In this document: positions 34,348-42,755 of the stretch, piece by piece | Layout: each line of letters starts with the position of its first letter | Position numbering within the stretch: position 1 is the first letter of the stretch | IMG/VR virus record: IMGVR_UViG_3300034082_002353 | Span: 1 to 46,446 of that record | Strand: one strand, 5' to 3' | Origin: a virus | Length of the DNA stretch: 46,446 bases | Made by a program: the position numbers and the translations under genes | The notes under the pieces: generated by a model | What the model was told of the DNA's origin: nothing | Seen by the model: only the letters and a program-made list of their open reading frames with translations | Databases searched by the model: none

Positions 34348-34799
34348 TGACGCCAATCTTAACATTCGGTCAGAGACAGCAAGCAATGAGAGGTCTTCCT
34401 TTTTATGGGAAGGGCGATTTTAATTTTGTTGCATCAAGAAGCGGTTTCTCAAACGGTATTGCAATTAGTATTTTACCGTTATCCGATTTGTCTAGACCTC
34501 AACAGGTTGAAGTAGACGACTTTGTCCAAGATGTTAAGGCTTTAAATCAAGCATTCAAAAAGGGTTCTAGATTAACTGGAGTTAAGGTTAACTCTACTTT
34601 TAAAAACAAGAAACATGAACCTGAAAATATTATCGGAAAGTTTGAAGCTTTCAAAATTGATAAAAAGCACAAAACCATCAGAGCTTTCATTAGGGATCCA
34701 AAAACAATGGAAGTAATTGAAGTTTATCCTGAAACTTTAAATAGACTTAATGAGTCTAAATCGTATCTTGCGAAAACCTTCCTAGATTTCGTGATATAA
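34347..34799 (+). CDS. Protein of unknown function
   Basis: 150 residues, not recognised. N-terminal ILTFGQRQQAMRGLPFYGKGDFNFVASRSGFSNG, then a basic middle (KKGSRLTGVKVNSTFKNKKHEP) and an IRDPKTMEVIEVYPETLNRL strand. It is basic overall and could contact nucleic acid or another virion protein. It starts in a TAATG overlap with the preceding gene and lies 20 bases before the baseplate-type gene, so it belongs to the same transcription unit. Confidence 0.68.
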   Translation: MTPILTFGQRQQAMRGLPFYGKGDFNFVASRSGFSNGIAISILPLSDLSRPQQVEVDDFVQDVKALNQAFKKGSRLTGVKVNSTFKNKKHEPENIIGKFEAFKIDKKHKTIRAFIRDPKTMEVIEVYPETLNRLNESKSYLAKTFLDFVI

Positions 34800-34819
34800 T
34801 TCTAAAAAACTGTTTATTT

Positions 34820-35848
34820 ATGGGCAACGAACAAGACCGTCCGCTTAATCAAGAGGATGAAGTTCAAGCATTCCTTGAATCTGAGGACGCTAAATACGGC
34901 AAGAACTCTAATAACTCCAATAAATCAATTGAATCTGAAAAACCAGTCACTAGTTTAGGCCAAGCTATCTCAGCCGGACCAATTCAATCGACCATTTCTG
35001 GCGCAAATGATAACTTTTGGAAAAACATTCCATTAGAAAATTTACCGTCACGTGGACTATTCTACGCTAAAGGCTCTGAGTTAACGGTTAGAGCAGCGAC
35101 TGTTTCTGAGATTCGACACTGGTCGACTATCGACGATAGCGATGTCTTAGACATAGACGACAAACTAAATTTTATAATTGAGAAATGTACACGTTTTAAA
35201 GTAAACGGCGGACAATCCTGGTTAACTTGGAGAGATATTTCAGAAGTCGACCGATTGTACATCATCTTTGTAATTCACGAAATAACTTTTCCAGAAGGAC
35301 AAAATGAGCTATTTACTAAAATTGCGTGTACTCAAACTTGCTCAGAAGACGGTGCTTGGAGCGATGACGTTAAGGTCAGAAGCAACATGTTACAACTATT
35401 CGATCTTCCTGAAGAAGTTGAGGTTTGGTATTCTGACGAATATCGATGCTTTGAAGTAGTTTCCCAGAAGTTAAATGAGACGTTTTACCTGTACATGCCG
35501 ACTCTCGGTGTAATTGAAAGACTTCGTAAACGAATAGCTGAGTCTAAATTAACTGGTCGCCAAATTGATAAATCTTTTATTAAAATTGCACCATACCTTA
35601 TTCAAGACTGGTCAAAGTTTGGACAGGAACAATATTCATCTATTCAATCTGAATCATTTTCCTGGAACCTAAATAAATTTACATTTATTACAAAGTTCTC
35701 AGAAATGATGCAAGCTTCACGAGATAATTCAATCGGAACAATTTGTCCTAAATGTGGGTCAAAATTATCCAGTTCAATTTTTTCGTCAGACAGCTTCACG
35801 ATCAAAGATCTTTTCCTTATTTCAGGTAGACTTAATGAACTTATTTGA
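34820..35848 (+). CDS. T4_baseplate / gp26-like baseplate hub assembly protein with Cys motifs
   Basis: 342 residues. After a disordered 60-residue start comes LENLPSRGLFYAKGSELTVRAATVSEIRHWSTID, then DIDDKLNFIIEKCTRF. The LPSxGLxY...VxxATxxE pattern is typical of the T4 gp26/T4_baseplate family, whose members act in hub assembly or as tail-assembly factors. Near the C-terminus is CPKCGSKL, and further upstream CTQTC, which may form a zinc site. It is longer than the T4 relative (about 208 residues). The last 14 bases overlap a 56-residue gene in another frame. The family call is from motif memory and should be confirmed by profile search. Confidence 0.6.
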   Translation: MGNEQDRPLNQEDEVQAFLESEDAKYGKNSNNSNKSIESEKPVTSLGQAISAGPIQSTISGANDNFWKNIPLENLPSRGLFYAKGSELTVRAATVSEIRHWSTIDDSDVLDIDDKLNFIIEKCTRFKVNGGQSWLTWRDISEVDRLYIIFVIHEITFPEGQNELFTKIACTQTCSEDGAWSDDVKVRSNMLQLFDLPEEVEVWYSDEYRCFEVVSQKLNETFYLYMPTLGVIERLRKRIAESKLTGRQIDKSFIKIAPYLIQDWSKFGQEQYSSIQSESFSWNLNKFTFITKFSEMMQASRDNSIGTICPKCGSKLSSSIFSSDSFTIKDLFLISGRLNELI

Positions 35849-36005
35849 GACAAACCGTCTCTTGGCCGTGAAGCTGAATCAATCGATAACCGAACTGTAC
35901 ACTCTACCGTTCTATGAGTATTTAAGTTACGTTAAATTTCTAGTAGACGAGTCTGGAGAATCTGTTCAAGAAACATTTGAAATTCAAACAGGACTTGAGG
36001 ACTAA
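35835..36005 (+). CDS. Small overlapping protein, possible tail-assembly factor
   Basis: 56 residues from ATG 35835 (MNLFETNRLLAVKL), overlapping the end of the gp26-like gene by 14 bases in the +1 frame. The frame is open upstream to at least 35754. Helical, with YEYLSYVKFLVDESGES. In many contractile-tail clusters a short overlapping gene follows a tail-assembly chaperone; this one may be its counterpart. Its last codons lie within a terminator hairpin. Confidence 0.68.
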   Translation: MNLFETNRLLAVKLNQSITELYTLPFYEYLSYVKFLVDESGESVQETFEIQTGLED

Positions 36006-36028
36006 TCGACTCAAGTCCTTCTTTTTTT
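35990..36028 (+). terminator. Strong intrinsic terminator overlapping a stop codon
   Basis: AGGACTTGAG pairs perfectly over 10 bp with CTCAAGTCCT around a 10-base loop that holds the stop codon of the preceding gene, and is followed by TCTTTTTTT. It ends two bases before the next late-type promoter box. Confidence 0.93.
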
Positions 36029-36029
36029 A

Positions 36030-36038
36030 ATAAATAAC
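36030..36038 (+). promoter_or_regulatory. Late-promoter-like ATAAATAAC box after terminator
   Basis: ATAAATAACTAAAAAG directly follows the T-run of the terminator and lies 15 bases before the ATG at 36054. The terminator-promoter pairing supports this box as a real transcription start for the following operon. Confidence 0.65.
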
Positions 36039-36053
36039 TAAAAAGATTACACA

Positions 36054-37181
36054 ATGACTAACCTAGAAAACTCTTCTGCCTTTGAAACTGATCAAGAGTC
36101 AGTTCTTCTTGCTGCATTAGATAGAGTTTTCAGTAAAAAAGCTCCAACTGGCGACGCGATACTCGAAGGTGAACTCTTAAAGAATGTAAATACTCAAGCG
36201 ACTACTTCAGTTAGATCAGTTCCAATTGAAACTCCTTCGCCCACAGTTGATGGAGTTGACTTAAACCCAGTAGATTTAGATAAACCAGTAGTTATTGAAC
36301 TTAAGCCTATTGAGGTACTTGTAAAACCAACTGACGCTACTTCTGGAAAAGTCACAACTGCTGAGATTGAGAAAAGCCAATTACAATTAGCTCCAGCTAA
36401 TACAACTACTGTTAATAATACGTCAATTTCTAATTCTTTACCTAGTCAATTAGCAGCAGCTGCCTCAAATTCGTCAGTGAATTCATCTAATATATTAGTA
36501 GACTCCAGTAAAAATGTAATGGAGTCAATACAGTCGTTAACTAAAAATTTGAGCAAGACCGACTCGATCAACTCAATCGTTAACAATTCAGCTCTTATTG
36601 AATCGCTTAGATCATTAGCTAACGGGTCGAAGGATGCCGATGCAATTAACTTATTAACTAAAGACTCACTAACGAAGGTAACCTCTAATTCTGAAAAATC
36701 AAAGGCCGAGTCTTCTAATTTATCTACATTAGAGAGTTCAATACTCTCGACGCTTACCGGAAAGTCTGACTCGACTAATACTAAAACCGATGAGGTTACG
36801 AATAACTTAACTCAAGTAAAAAGTTCAAAATTAGTTGAGTCGTCAAATGTTAAAAAAATGCTAGCTCCAGATAAAACGTTAGAAAAAAGCGTAACTAGCT
36901 TATCTAAATCTTTACCGGACGCAGTTAATAACTTAAGTAACTCAGTAACTTCAATTTCGCCGCAAACCAGCTCGTCAACCTCAGTTATGAATGAAGGGGC
37001 AAAGATTGATCAACGTAACCAAACTACGATTAATAGTCCTACTTCTGGAAATATGAATAAGGCTGAGTCTGCTGACTCTAAGCCAGTAGCTATTGCTCCA
37101 GGCATAAACAATGACTATTACTTACAGGCAATATACTCGGCACTAATGTCTGGAAAAATAAAAGTAACCTTAGGATACTAA
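36054..37181 (+). CDS. Low-complexity Ser/Asn/Thr-rich protein of unknown function
   Basis: 375 residues. A short ordered start (SVLLAALDRVFSKKAP), then a Pro/Val segment (about 60-100), then about 230 residues rich in Ser, Asn, Thr and Lys with repeated phrases such as NSLPSQL, SSNLSTLESSILSTL and KSVTSLSKSLPDAVNNLSNSVTS, probably elongated or disordered. It ends in an ordered NDYYLQAIYSALMSGKIKVTLGY. Not recognised. A linker, scaffold or tail-measuring role is possible. It opens an operon with two further genes spaced by 4 and -8 bases. Confidence 0.72.
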   Translation: MTNLENSSAFETDQESVLLAALDRVFSKKAPTGDAILEGELLKNVNTQATTSVRSVPIETPSPTVDGVDLNPVDLDKPVVIELKPIEVLVKPTDATSGKVTTAEIEKSQLQLAPANTTTVNNTSISNSLPSQLAAAASNSSVNSSNILVDSSKNVMESIQSLTKNLSKTDSINSIVNNSALIESLRSLANGSKDADAINLLTKDSLTKVTSNSEKSKAESSNLSTLESSILSTLTGKSDSTNTKTDEVTNNLTQVKSSKLVESSNVKKMLAPDKTLEKSVTSLSKSLPDAVNNLSNSVTSISPQTSSSTSVMNEGAKIDQRNQTTINSPTSGNMNKAESADSKPVAIAPGINNDYYLQAIYSALMSGKIKVTLGY

Positions 37182-37185
37182 TAAC

Positions 37186-37413
37186 ATGAAGCACTTTAAA
37201 GAAATTAAGCAAATCATATCAGAATACGACCGAATCAATGCAGGTTTATCTGAACTTGAAAAAATGACAAATCTTCTTCAGCTTAGAAAAACTGAGTTGG
37301 AGCATGCACTAAATTCAAATAAGGAAAAGGAGAAGACTCTAATAGATAAAATAGTAAAGGAAACAGGCGAACAGCCTGATTACTACAAAATTATGCAAGA
37401 ATTAAATGTTTAA
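37186..37413 (+). CDS. Small coiled-coil protein
   Basis: 75 residues, almost entirely helical: EIKQIISEYDRINAGLSELEKMTNLLQLRKTELEHAL has heptad spacing of Ile/Leu residues. No other motif. It lies four bases after the low-complexity gene, and its end overlaps the next start by eight bases, so the two are translationally coupled. It could be a partner of the neighbouring membrane protein. Confidence 0.75.
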   Translation: MKHFKEIKQIISEYDRINAGLSELEKMTNLLQLRKTELEHALNSNKEKEKTLIDKIVKETGEQPDYYKIMQELNV

Positions 37414-38035
37414 ATCCCTTCTTAAACTAGACATTAAAACTCTATTGCTTATCGCATTAGTGATTATAATAGTCTTAATGAGATCGTGTGACGGTTCAGG
37501 AAAAAACCCCGGAGAAATCATCAATATTGATGGTAAGAAATACGAAGTATTAAAACACACAATTGATACGGTAATTGTACCTCATGATACTATTGTATAC
37601 CGAAAGGGTAAAGATATTTACCATGAAGTCCCAGTGTATCAAGTAGTGCCAATTGATGTAGACACACTCGCTATACTTAAGGATTTTTATGCAAAGCACG
37701 TTTACATCGATACTCTAAAATTAGCCGATTCACTAGGATACATTGTAGTAAATGATACAATCTCTGAGAATTCTCTTCTCGGTAGACTTTGGACCGCTCA
37801 AGTAAATAAAACAACGATCAAGGAACAAATAATCGTTAAGGAACTTCCTAAAAACCAAGTTTACATTGGAGTAGTTGGAGGATTTGACAAGGTAAATATC
37901 GTTAATTTTGCAGGCCCTTCTCTATTATTAAAAACCAAAACCGACAAGATTTATAGTGTCGGAGTCGGTTATGCTGGAAGCGGAGCAGTTTCAATCCAAG
38001 GAGGAATCTACTGGAAAATTAAATTAAAGAAATAA
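37406..38035 (+). CDS. N-terminally anchored membrane protein, spanin-like candidate
   Basis: 209 residues. A transmembrane segment (IKTLLLIALVIIIVLM, about 9-24) is followed by RSCDGSG. The Cys could be lipidated, but Arg at -2 makes the lipobox poor. The external part has a strand-rich region with repeated DTxxx units (TIDTVIVPHDTIVY), a helix (LAILKDFYAKHVYIDTLKLADSLGY), and a Gly-rich beta end (YIGVVGGFDKVNI...GVGYAGSGAVSIQGGIYWKIKLKK). The last part resembles the terminal strands of an outer-membrane-type barrel. Not recognised. A cell-envelope role, possibly lysis, is inferred. Confidence 0.7.
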   Translation: MFKSLLKLDIKTLLLIALVIIIVLMRSCDGSGKNPGEIINIDGKKYEVLKHTIDTVIVPHDTIVYRKGKDIYHEVPVYQVVPIDVDTLAILKDFYAKHVYIDTLKLADSLGYIVVNDTISENSLLGRLWTAQVNKTTIKEQIIVKELPKNQVYIGVVGGFDKVNIVNFAGPSLLLKTKTDKIYSVGVGYAGSGAVSIQGGIYWKIKLKK

Positions 38036-38045
38036 TTAAATACGC

Positions 38046-39986
38046 ATGACATCAAGGTTTGTAACTCTATCTGACTATTGTATATTGGAGTACATGTTGA
38101 CTCCAGCGGGCGATCCTGCACCAGAGATAATTAATACGAACTATTATTTTCTCGAAAATGCTCATGTTGATCTGTTTCAGATTTACAATACTGATGCCTA
38201 TGCAGCAACGACTAAAAACTCAAGAGGATTAAGTGTAGTACCGGTTGGAGGATCTAAGCTGATTAGAGTTGACTTAACTGATATTCCAATTTATACTGCA
38301 TACGATCCAGCAATAAGTGAAACTGAATTATCTAATAGCTATAGTAATGCTCTAGTCATGGACACTATGCGATTCCATTTTGCATCAGGGTTCAATTTTA
38401 CAGAAGTTGAAAATATTATATTAGGAGCTCGCCAAAAATTAAATGACTTAAAGCAGATCCAGCTAGTTAATATTTTAGTGACTTCAGTTACTGCACAAGA
38501 CCTTTTAACCTTCAACAATAAACCGCTTTTCTTAGCAAATACAATTTACGATAAGTACATTGATATTAAAGTCCCAGCATGTTCGTATCTAGATGAAGAC
38601 TTTACGCAATTCGGGTCAGCTTCCTTTGAACATGCGATTACGAACGGTACTGGTTTTATTAAAAACTCACCAATCACCGTATCTTTAAGTGAAGCTGAAT
38701 ATGAAGACCTATTTGCAGATAACGGCGAGCAGTATGAAGCCTACCGCGTTGTTAATTATTACGAAGGTTCAGTTGCGCAAGTAAATGAATTTGATAGTTT
38801 AGGAGCAGTTATTCAAGAAGCAATAGATGGAGACTATATTGAATTCTTTGCAACATGGAACGGCGCATTCCCAGAAGACTTAATATCTACTCTTAATGCA
38901 AAAGGCGTAGATAATGACTGGATCTTAATTCATAACTTACAAGTATACGAACAGGTTGGAAGTATTATAACTCCTTCTGGAAATTTTCTAGTCTATCAAG
39001 AAGACAATTTTGATGTTCCATTATCATACAGACCAATTCTAAAGGATGCAGGTTTTGCAGTTTCAATGTCAATCGACTATATCGTACGGTTACTTAACAA
39101 AAAGACCGGAGATCAAGTAATCAGAACCGGGTCAATGTCTCTGTTTAATCCAAATAAGTATGGAAAGCACTTAGCTAAATTGGAACTGGCAGATAAGCCT
39201 CAATCTATGAAAGTTTATAATAAAATTGTTCAAAAGAATTTAGAGATAAGTAACTTATTTACTGGTAAAAAAATACCAACAACAGCTACGCCAACTGCAT
39301 CAATTGTGTATGTAGACAAACCAGTTAACGTAGCAGTTCCGACTTTTTATAAACAGGCAAATATTCGAATCAGCCAAAAGAACGCTCTACTAAAAGCTAC
39401 TAACGGAACGTCTGAAGTAATTTTTGGACAAGGCGACATGGTTTTACCAATTGACCCAACTGACAATTACATTAAGTTTTCAGTGTATGAGGCTAACCCA
39501 GCTAAACCTAGCGAGCAGACTCCAGCTAATTTGAATCCCACTTCAACTTTCACCCTTAACTTCGGTAAAGACTCGAAGTATACATATAATTCACTAAGTG
39601 ATCCGGCTGTCTCGGAACCAGCTAGTGGAAAACTGGCCTTTCGTATACCTAAGGATCAAGCGAAACAGATTCTTGAATCGACTGACTCGCTAATGTTTAT
39701 TTCATTAATTGGAGTAGACGGAAGCGAAACTTTATTATACACAGGAAAATGGATGGCTTCTTCTGACTACGGCGCAATTTTAAGAGCAAATGATGCTGCT
39801 AAAAATGCACTACTAAATGACCCGTATGAAACAATTGCAACTTTAAACAAGTCAATTGCGGATCTTACGACCGAGAATGAAAAACTTAAAACCAAGATAG
39901 TTAGTTCAAAGAGCGTAAGATACTCAAGGGTTGACGAAACCTCTAAATCAATCAACCCGATGGCTGGATTTAGGAATGCAACATAA
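38046..39986 (+). CDS. Large putative virion protein with C-terminal coiled coil
   Basis: 646 residues, not recognised. The first 420 residues are mixed alpha/beta with several EYxxY/Asp-rich segments (for example SEAEYEDLFADNGEQYEAYRVVNYYEGSV). Residues about 440-580 are beta-rich (TFTLNFGKDSKYTYNSLSD). The last 70 residues have a coiled coil (IATLNKSIADLTTENEKLKTKI) before a short tail. Compared with T4 gp18, the expected tail-sheath signatures are not seen, so that call was not made. Size, position between late-type promoters and composition favour a structural protein. Confidence 0.72.
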   Translation: MTSRFVTLSDYCILEYMLTPAGDPAPEIINTNYYFLENAHVDLFQIYNTDAYAATTKNSRGLSVVPVGGSKLIRVDLTDIPIYTAYDPAISETELSNSYSNALVMDTMRFHFASGFNFTEVENIILGARQKLNDLKQIQLVNILVTSVTAQDLLTFNNKPLFLANTIYDKYIDIKVPACSYLDEDFTQFGSASFEHAITNGTGFIKNSPITVSLSEAEYEDLFADNGEQYEAYRVVNYYEGSVAQVNEFDSLGAVIQEAIDGDYIEFFATWNGAFPEDLISTLNAKGVDNDWILIHNLQVYEQVGSIITPSGNFLVYQEDNFDVPLSYRPILKDAGFAVSMSIDYIVRLLNKKTGDQVIRTGSMSLFNPNKYGKHLAKLELADKPQSMKVYNKIVQKNLEISNLFTGKKIPTTATPTASIVYVDKPVNVAVPTFYKQANIRISQKNALLKATNGTSEVIFGQGDMVLPIDPTDNYIKFSVYEANPAKPSEQTPANLNPTSTFTLNFGKDSKYTYNSLSDPAVSEPASGKLAFRIPKDQAKQILESTDSLMFISLIGVDGSETLLYTGKWMASSDYGAILRANDAAKNALLNDPYETIATLNKSIADLTTENEKLKTKIVSSKSVRYSRVDETSKSINPMAGFRNAT

Positions 39987-39999
39987 CGTAAGTAATTAG

Positions 40000-40028
40000 G
40001 CTATCCTATAAATAATATAGACGATAGC
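40000..40028 (+). other. Stable RNA hairpin in an intergenic leader
   Basis: GCTATC-CTATA-AATAA-TATAG-AC-GATAGC folds into an 11-bp stem with a two-base bulge and a five-base loop, 13 bases after the stop of the preceding gene. No T-run follows, so it is not a classical terminator. It could protect a 3' end or be a processing or regulatory element. Confidence 0.55.
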
Positions 40029-40030
40029 AG

Positions 40031-40062
40031 ATAAATAAACTTATCAAAAACGGATAAATAAT
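40031..40062 (+). promoter_or_regulatory. Two tandem late-promoter-like boxes
   Basis: ATAAATAAAC at 40031-40040 and ATAAATAAT at 40054-40062 precede the ATG at 40082. The second has the usual 19-base distance. Tandem copies suggest strong or staged expression of the following gene. Confidence 0.55.
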
Positions 40063-40081
40063 AAAAAAGACAAGCGTTTCA

Positions 40082-41620
40082 ATGAACGGTCTCATACAAG
40101 AACTAACTAACGAGCTCAAAAATAATTCGAGCGTAAATTCTAGCATTGCTGCTAAAGTAGTATTAGAATCAATTAACAACTCACTAATGTTGGGGGTTGC
40201 AAATGATCAGATTTTAGAAAACTCTCTAAATACACTAGATCAATTCGCTACTGAATTGGTAAACGAGAATATTAAAGAAGTGGTAGCTAAATTCAAAAAA
40301 ATGGCAGAAAAACCAACAAGCCGTCTTCAAAACATGGCTAAAGAAGCAGGTCTTTCTATCAAGATTCAAGCTATCAAAGAGGCACAAATTTACAAAGATC
40401 CAGTAGTTAAGCATACAGTTGCTAGACTAGAGGAAGCTGTTAAATCTATGCCTGAATTTAGAGCAATCCATTTCTTCTTTGAAGGTCTATCTAAGTTTAA
40501 CTACGATACGACTGTTTCTGAAGTTTTAGAATCATTATCAACTTACGTTAATGAGAATCGTATTAAACTTGAAATCTTAAATTCAATTTTCGAAATGAGA
40601 GTAACTGGTGCAGTTCTTTATAAAGATGCATGTTCTCTATTGGAACAAGCTCTATTGGAAAATGTACAGACAGCTGATTCATTAAAAATGAAATTACGTT
40701 CTCATTCTAATTTGCCAGTAGTTAACCAATTGATTAATAAAATTAGCATGCTAGAATCTAAAGAAACTGGTTCGTTTAATTTAGGTATTGGTAACGGCGA
40801 TGCATTCGTAAAACCTATTATTGCTCCTTTTTATAAAGTTAGCGAAAACTCAGCACTAATCTTTGTAGATAATAAATTTATCAAAGTATCGGAAGATGCG
40901 GATCCTACTCAAGTATCAGCAGACGATGCAAAAGACTTTCCAGATTTCTTTGAAACTTGCGAAGCCTTCAGTGCCCTAAACTTCAAAGAGAAGAGCACAG
41001 AATTAGTATCAGCTAGTAGAAATTTAACAGTTGCTTTTGGAATTAACGAAAACGGCTCATTGAACCTAAAAATCAATGGTTCAGTAATTGATAATATCGA
41101 TTCAGTTAAATTTTCAGAAATCGTATTAATGGAGACCATTGATACTCGTAATGCTCTTACTAAAATCTTCAAAAACTTAGACCTAATCGTTAATTTAGAG
41201 TTTGGAAAAACAATCGTTAATGAAAGACTTGGTAAAGAATCGATCGTTTTAAATTTCGGAGAAGATATTTACGTATTCGAGAAATTAGCTGAGACTAGAA
41301 TTCTTAAGAAAATGAAAGGTTTAACTTTCCATAATTATGTTATGGAAAACTTCAAATACGATGTTAGCGAAATGTACTCTATTCAATTGGAGGAAAGAGA
41401 AGCCAACCTTAAATCACTTGATGCTGAAAAAGTTACGATTGAGCAAAATCTTGCTAAATTAGAAACTTCAATCTCTCAAATTCAAGAGGCCTTAACTGAT
41501 ACATCTCTTACGGCAGACTATCGTGAGAAACTTAATGAACTTAAGATGTCAATCGAGAAGAACGTTAATGCTCTTAAGAATCAATACATTTTAGTAGACC
41601 AGTCCAAAAAAAAAGCCTAA
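40082..41620 (+). CDS. Putative virion or assembly protein with C-terminal coiled coil
   Basis: 512 residues, not recognised. Residues 1-230 are helical (ELTNELKNNSSVNSSIAAKVVLESINNSL and others). Residues about 230-400 are mixed beta (YKVSENSALIFVDNKFIKV, VNLEFGKTIVNERLG). Residues about 438-505 form a long coiled coil (QLEEREANLKSLDAEKVTIEQNLAKLETSI). No cysteine-rich or catalytic motif is seen. Tandem late-type promoter boxes suggest an abundant late product. It could be a structural, scaffold or core protein. Confidence 0.72.
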   Translation: MNGLIQELTNELKNNSSVNSSIAAKVVLESINNSLMLGVANDQILENSLNTLDQFATELVNENIKEVVAKFKKMAEKPTSRLQNMAKEAGLSIKIQAIKEAQIYKDPVVKHTVARLEEAVKSMPEFRAIHFFFEGLSKFNYDTTVSEVLESLSTYVNENRIKLEILNSIFEMRVTGAVLYKDACSLLEQALLENVQTADSLKMKLRSHSNLPVVNQLINKISMLESKETGSFNLGIGNGDAFVKPIIAPFYKVSENSALIFVDNKFIKVSEDADPTQVSADDAKDFPDFFETCEAFSALNFKEKSTELVSASRNLTVAFGINENGSLNLKINGSVIDNIDSVKFSEIVLMETIDTRNALTKIFKNLDLIVNLEFGKTIVNERLGKESIVLNFGEDIYVFEKLAETRILKKMKGLTFHNYVMENFKYDVSEMYSIQLEEREANLKSLDAEKVTIEQNLAKLETSISQIQEALTDTSLTADYREKLNELKMSIEKNVNALKNQYILVDQSKKKA

Positions 41621-41643
41621 CTGAGTCTGAGGACATTACTATA

Positions 41644-41907
41644 GTGTCCGCGACCGCAGCTAAGTACGTAACTGGCCAAAAGGTCATGTTAAAGTCTGGG
41701 CAAAGTGCTACAATTGTTGGAATCGATCCAGTAGGTCAAACCTATAAAGTAATGGGAGCAGACAATCAATATAAATCAGTAAAACCTGATGAGATTGATA
41801 AACTCGATACTGGTAAATTTACCGATTATCAAGCTTCAGGACCTGATCCAAAGAATCCAGACGAACTCTCAATTAAAACAAAGGACGTTGCCGTAGACCA
41901 AAAGTAA
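41644..41907 (+). CDS. Small SH3/KOW-like protein, GTG start
   Basis: 87 residues. The frame has no upstream ATG, and GTG at 41644 follows the preceding stop by 23 bases. The first 50 residues (VTGQKVMLKSGQSATIVGIDPVGQTYKVMGADNQYKSVKPDEI) look like a small beta barrel of SH3/KOW type, seen in many nucleic-acid or protein-binding adaptors. The rest is polar and Pro/Asp-rich. An ATG start at residue 15 would cut the barrel. Function unknown. Confidence 0.65.
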   Translation: MSATAAKYVTGQKVMLKSGQSATIVGIDPVGQTYKVMGADNQYKSVKPDEIDKLDTGKFTDYQASGPDPKNPDELSIKTKDVAVDQK

Positions 41908-41942
41908 GTATCTGTAGTATAATTACTAAAAGAAACTTACAA

Positions 41943-42755
41943 ATGGCTGACGTATTATGCTCAATTGAAGAGGCTCGCGAAAATGGCACCCTTCAGGTTT
42001 TCGAAAAGAAGACCAAATATCACGATTATCAATTCTTAGTTAGATCTTCTGAAGAGATTAAATTTAACGTGTCTCAGAATATCTCTACTAAACCTACTGG
42101 TGGAGAATACTTCAAACCTCTGTTCATACCGCATTATGCACAAAACGGCGGCCCTATGCTCTTAGAAGACTTGGACCACGAAGACGTTTGGTTGGATGCA
42201 GGCGGCCACATTGGCATATTTGCAACTCGTTTACTAACGCAATTTCCAAAAGTAAAGAAAGTATACTCATACGAACCTTTCCATAATAACGTGGAGTTCC
42301 TAGAACAAAACCTTCAAATGAATAGTGTTGAAGATCGTTGTGAAATTATCGAAAAAGCAATTGTCGCGGACGATTCAACTGAAGTTGAATTCTACTTATC
42401 ACAAGATTCAGGTAAGCATAGCGTCCATCACATTAGAGGTCGTCAGGTCACCACCGTACCTGCTGAGAATATTAACACTATAATCAAAGAAAAGGGTATC
42501 ACTGCGATCAAGATGGATATTGAAGGTCTTGAATACGATATGATTAAAGCTTTAAATCAAGAAAGTTTAGATCAAATCAGGTTATTCATAGTTGAATACC
42601 ATTTTCACTACAGCTGGTTATTGGAAAATCGCTCAGCGAAATTTACAGAGATCCTAGATATTTTTAGAGCTAACTTTGGAGAACTCTTCGTTAACCCTAA
42701 AACAATAAACGGCAAACACTTTATTACTCACTTCGCAGGATTTAAAGGACGTTAA
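41943..42755 (+). CDS. FkbM-family SAM methyltransferase
   Basis: 270 residues. The SAM motif VWLDAGGHIGIFATRLL is at about 81-97, followed by VYSYEPFHNNVEFLEQN, and later AIKMDIEGLEYDMIKAL (about 188-204) and LFIVEYHFHY. This matches the FkbM group, which O-methylates sugars and related hydroxyls. It is a second FkbM domain in the window besides that at the C-terminus of the 14213 gene. It shares one base with the following DNA glycosylase gene (TAATG). The substrate may be a glycan on fibre or DNA; sequence alone does not decide. Confidence 0.85.
   Translation: MADVLCSIEEARENGTLQVFEKKTKYHDYQFLVRSSEEIKFNVSQNISTKPTGGEYFKPLFIPHYAQNGGPMLLEDLDHEDVWLDAGGHIGIFATRLLTQFPKVKKVYSYEPFHNNVEFLEQNLQMNSVEDRCEIIEKAIVADDSTEVEFYLSQDSGKHSVHHIRGRQVTTVPAENINTIIKEKGITAIKMDIEGLEYDMIKALNQESLDQIRLFIVEYHFHYSWLLENRSAKFTEILDIFRANFGELFVNPKTINGKHFITHFAGFKGR

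Noticed and set aside
35754-35848. Programmed frameshift joining the gp26-like gene to the 56-codon gene
   Set aside because: The second frame is +1 relative to the first, no canonical slippery heptamer was found, and a good ATG exists at 35835; ordinary overlap explains it.
38046-39986. Tail sheath protein (gp18-like)
   Set aside because: Size and position fit, but I could not see sheath signature motifs in the translation, so it was left as an unknown virion protein.
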